Shown here piece after piece: positions 63,155 through 64,000 of a DNA stretch of 64,000 nt. The notes beneath the pieces were generated by a model. That model made no database searches, was not told the origin of the DNA, and saw only the letters and a program-made list of their open reading frames with translations. Numbering within the stretch: position 1 is the first letter of the stretch; every line of letters begins with the position of its first letter. The DNA is from Rosellinia necatrix (lineage: Eukaryota > Ascomycota > Sordariomycetes > Xylariales > Xylariaceae), in NCBI GenBank assembly GCA_021209875.1, contig JAGYVD010000007.1, forward strand, positions 2,852,001-2,916,000, given 5' to 3'. Position numbers and translations under genes: made by a program.

Positions 63155-64000
63155 TGGGAATTGATTGGGAATTGATTGCTAATTGATTGCGCGTGGGATC
63201 TTTCTGGCGTAATGAGTGGTCTACCTGGAAGTAGACGGGCTGTGGGCAGCTCAGCACTCGAAAACTATCTACCGGGCGTGACGAAAAGACGGTAGGGATA
63301 ATGATGGCCCATCTTAGTGATGAGATGCCGGCATGTTCTCTTCTGAAATTCAGTCAAGCAATCCCGGAGCAAGCAACCATGCAAGCAGATATGCAAGCAG
63401 ATATGCAAGCAAGGCTTAGGCTAGCGAAGCTGAAAGCTAATGCTACAAGGTACCTGCATCTTGGCAGTTGCGCTTGGATAACAACCTAACCTACTAGGCT
63501 AACCTGCCTAGTGTACTACGTTGTGCCTACCTACTTTATTTTTAAGTGCATACAGAGACACTAAGTAAGTACTTAGGCATTTCAGGGACCAGGACAATTT
63601 ACAGGGGCCTCTAATGGTGTTTCAAGCCACTACATTCGCTGGGGCCGGCCCTGCTGGCCCCCAGCTTCAGCGGACAACAACAAGCTTTGCACATACCTGA
63701 GGCTCGATGCCGCAGACCGGCAGGGCCACTGAGACTCCTGTTAGGATCGGGATCAGGAATCGCATGATGTTCAAGCTGCTGGGAGTAATAAGCTGACTTC
63801 CCGGACACAACCGGGTAGGCCAGGCGGACGGGCTTACCTAAGTACTCATTTCTCGTCGAACTGTTTCATCCTGTCACGTAAGACCAACATTTTCAACATT
63901 TTCAACATTTCCTCTTGGTTGACTAGACGCCATTCCCATCTCTTGTGTATTGTAATTTAAGCGCATGTTGTTATTCGATACTCTCCTTAGATCTTAATTC
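63155..64000. other. Upstream region of SPF45 to window end
   Basis: No gene recognised. Near 63378-63412 three copies of ATGCAAGCAGAT-like 12-mers form a short tandem repeat that gives a spurious MQAD-repeat frame. TTTTCAACA repeats lie at about 63889-63909. Confidence 0.6.

Overview
This window is nuclear DNA from a filamentous ascomycete (Pezizomycotina; a sordariomycete is my best guess). Three things point there. The protein genes are fungal and are cut by short GT-AG introns of about 50-190 bp. Intergenic DNA is rich in short CCTACCTA/TAGGTAGG tracts. The base composition is split sharply into ordinary gene-bearing blocks and extremely AT-rich blocks whose repeats differ almost only by C-to-T and G-to-A changes, the signature of repeat-induced point mutation (RIP).

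Layout. Positions 1-26460 are one AT-rich, RIP-degraded repeat block. In it I can resolve a decayed Copia-type LTR element on the minus strand (8342-16117, LTRs of 316 bp each, readable pol C-terminus, two 73-nt tRNA-like relics near its 3' end) and several GC-richer hairpin islands (about 6968, 22655, 23163 and 24612) that stand out from their surroundings. Positions 26461-31690 have normal composition and carry a mitochondrial carrier gene (minus). Positions 31696-38750 are a RIP-degraded Ty3/Gypsy element with recognisable Gag knuckle, RT, RNase H tail and integrase traces in canonical order. Positions 38751-55391 are a gene block: QCR7 (+), a GT62 mannosyltransferase of the Anp1/Mnn9/Van1 family (-), an AlkA/Mag1-type DNA glycosylase (+), and a secreted tannase/feruloyl-esterase family protein (+) broken by two single-G insertions. 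Positions 55394-57703 are a RIP-degraded Tc1/mariner element with 165-bp terminal inverted repeats and a TA target duplication. Positions 57704-64000 carry ECM33 (+) and the splicing factor SPF45/RBM17 homologue (-), which converge.

The genes do not form one pathway. They are scattered housekeeping functions: mitochondrial transport and respiration (carrier, QCR7), cell wall and mannan synthesis (GT62, ECM33), DNA repair (glycosylase), splicing (SPF45), plus one extracellular hydrolase. I saw no biosynthetic cluster, CRISPR array, rRNA gene or intact tRNA gene. Exon boundaries were worked out by hand from splice signals and protein-family continuity; no transcript data or database search was available.

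The most interesting unexplained feature is the hairpin-island family in the AT-rich block. Its copies share a short core and similar ends, but their stems differ in sequence while remaining self-complementary.
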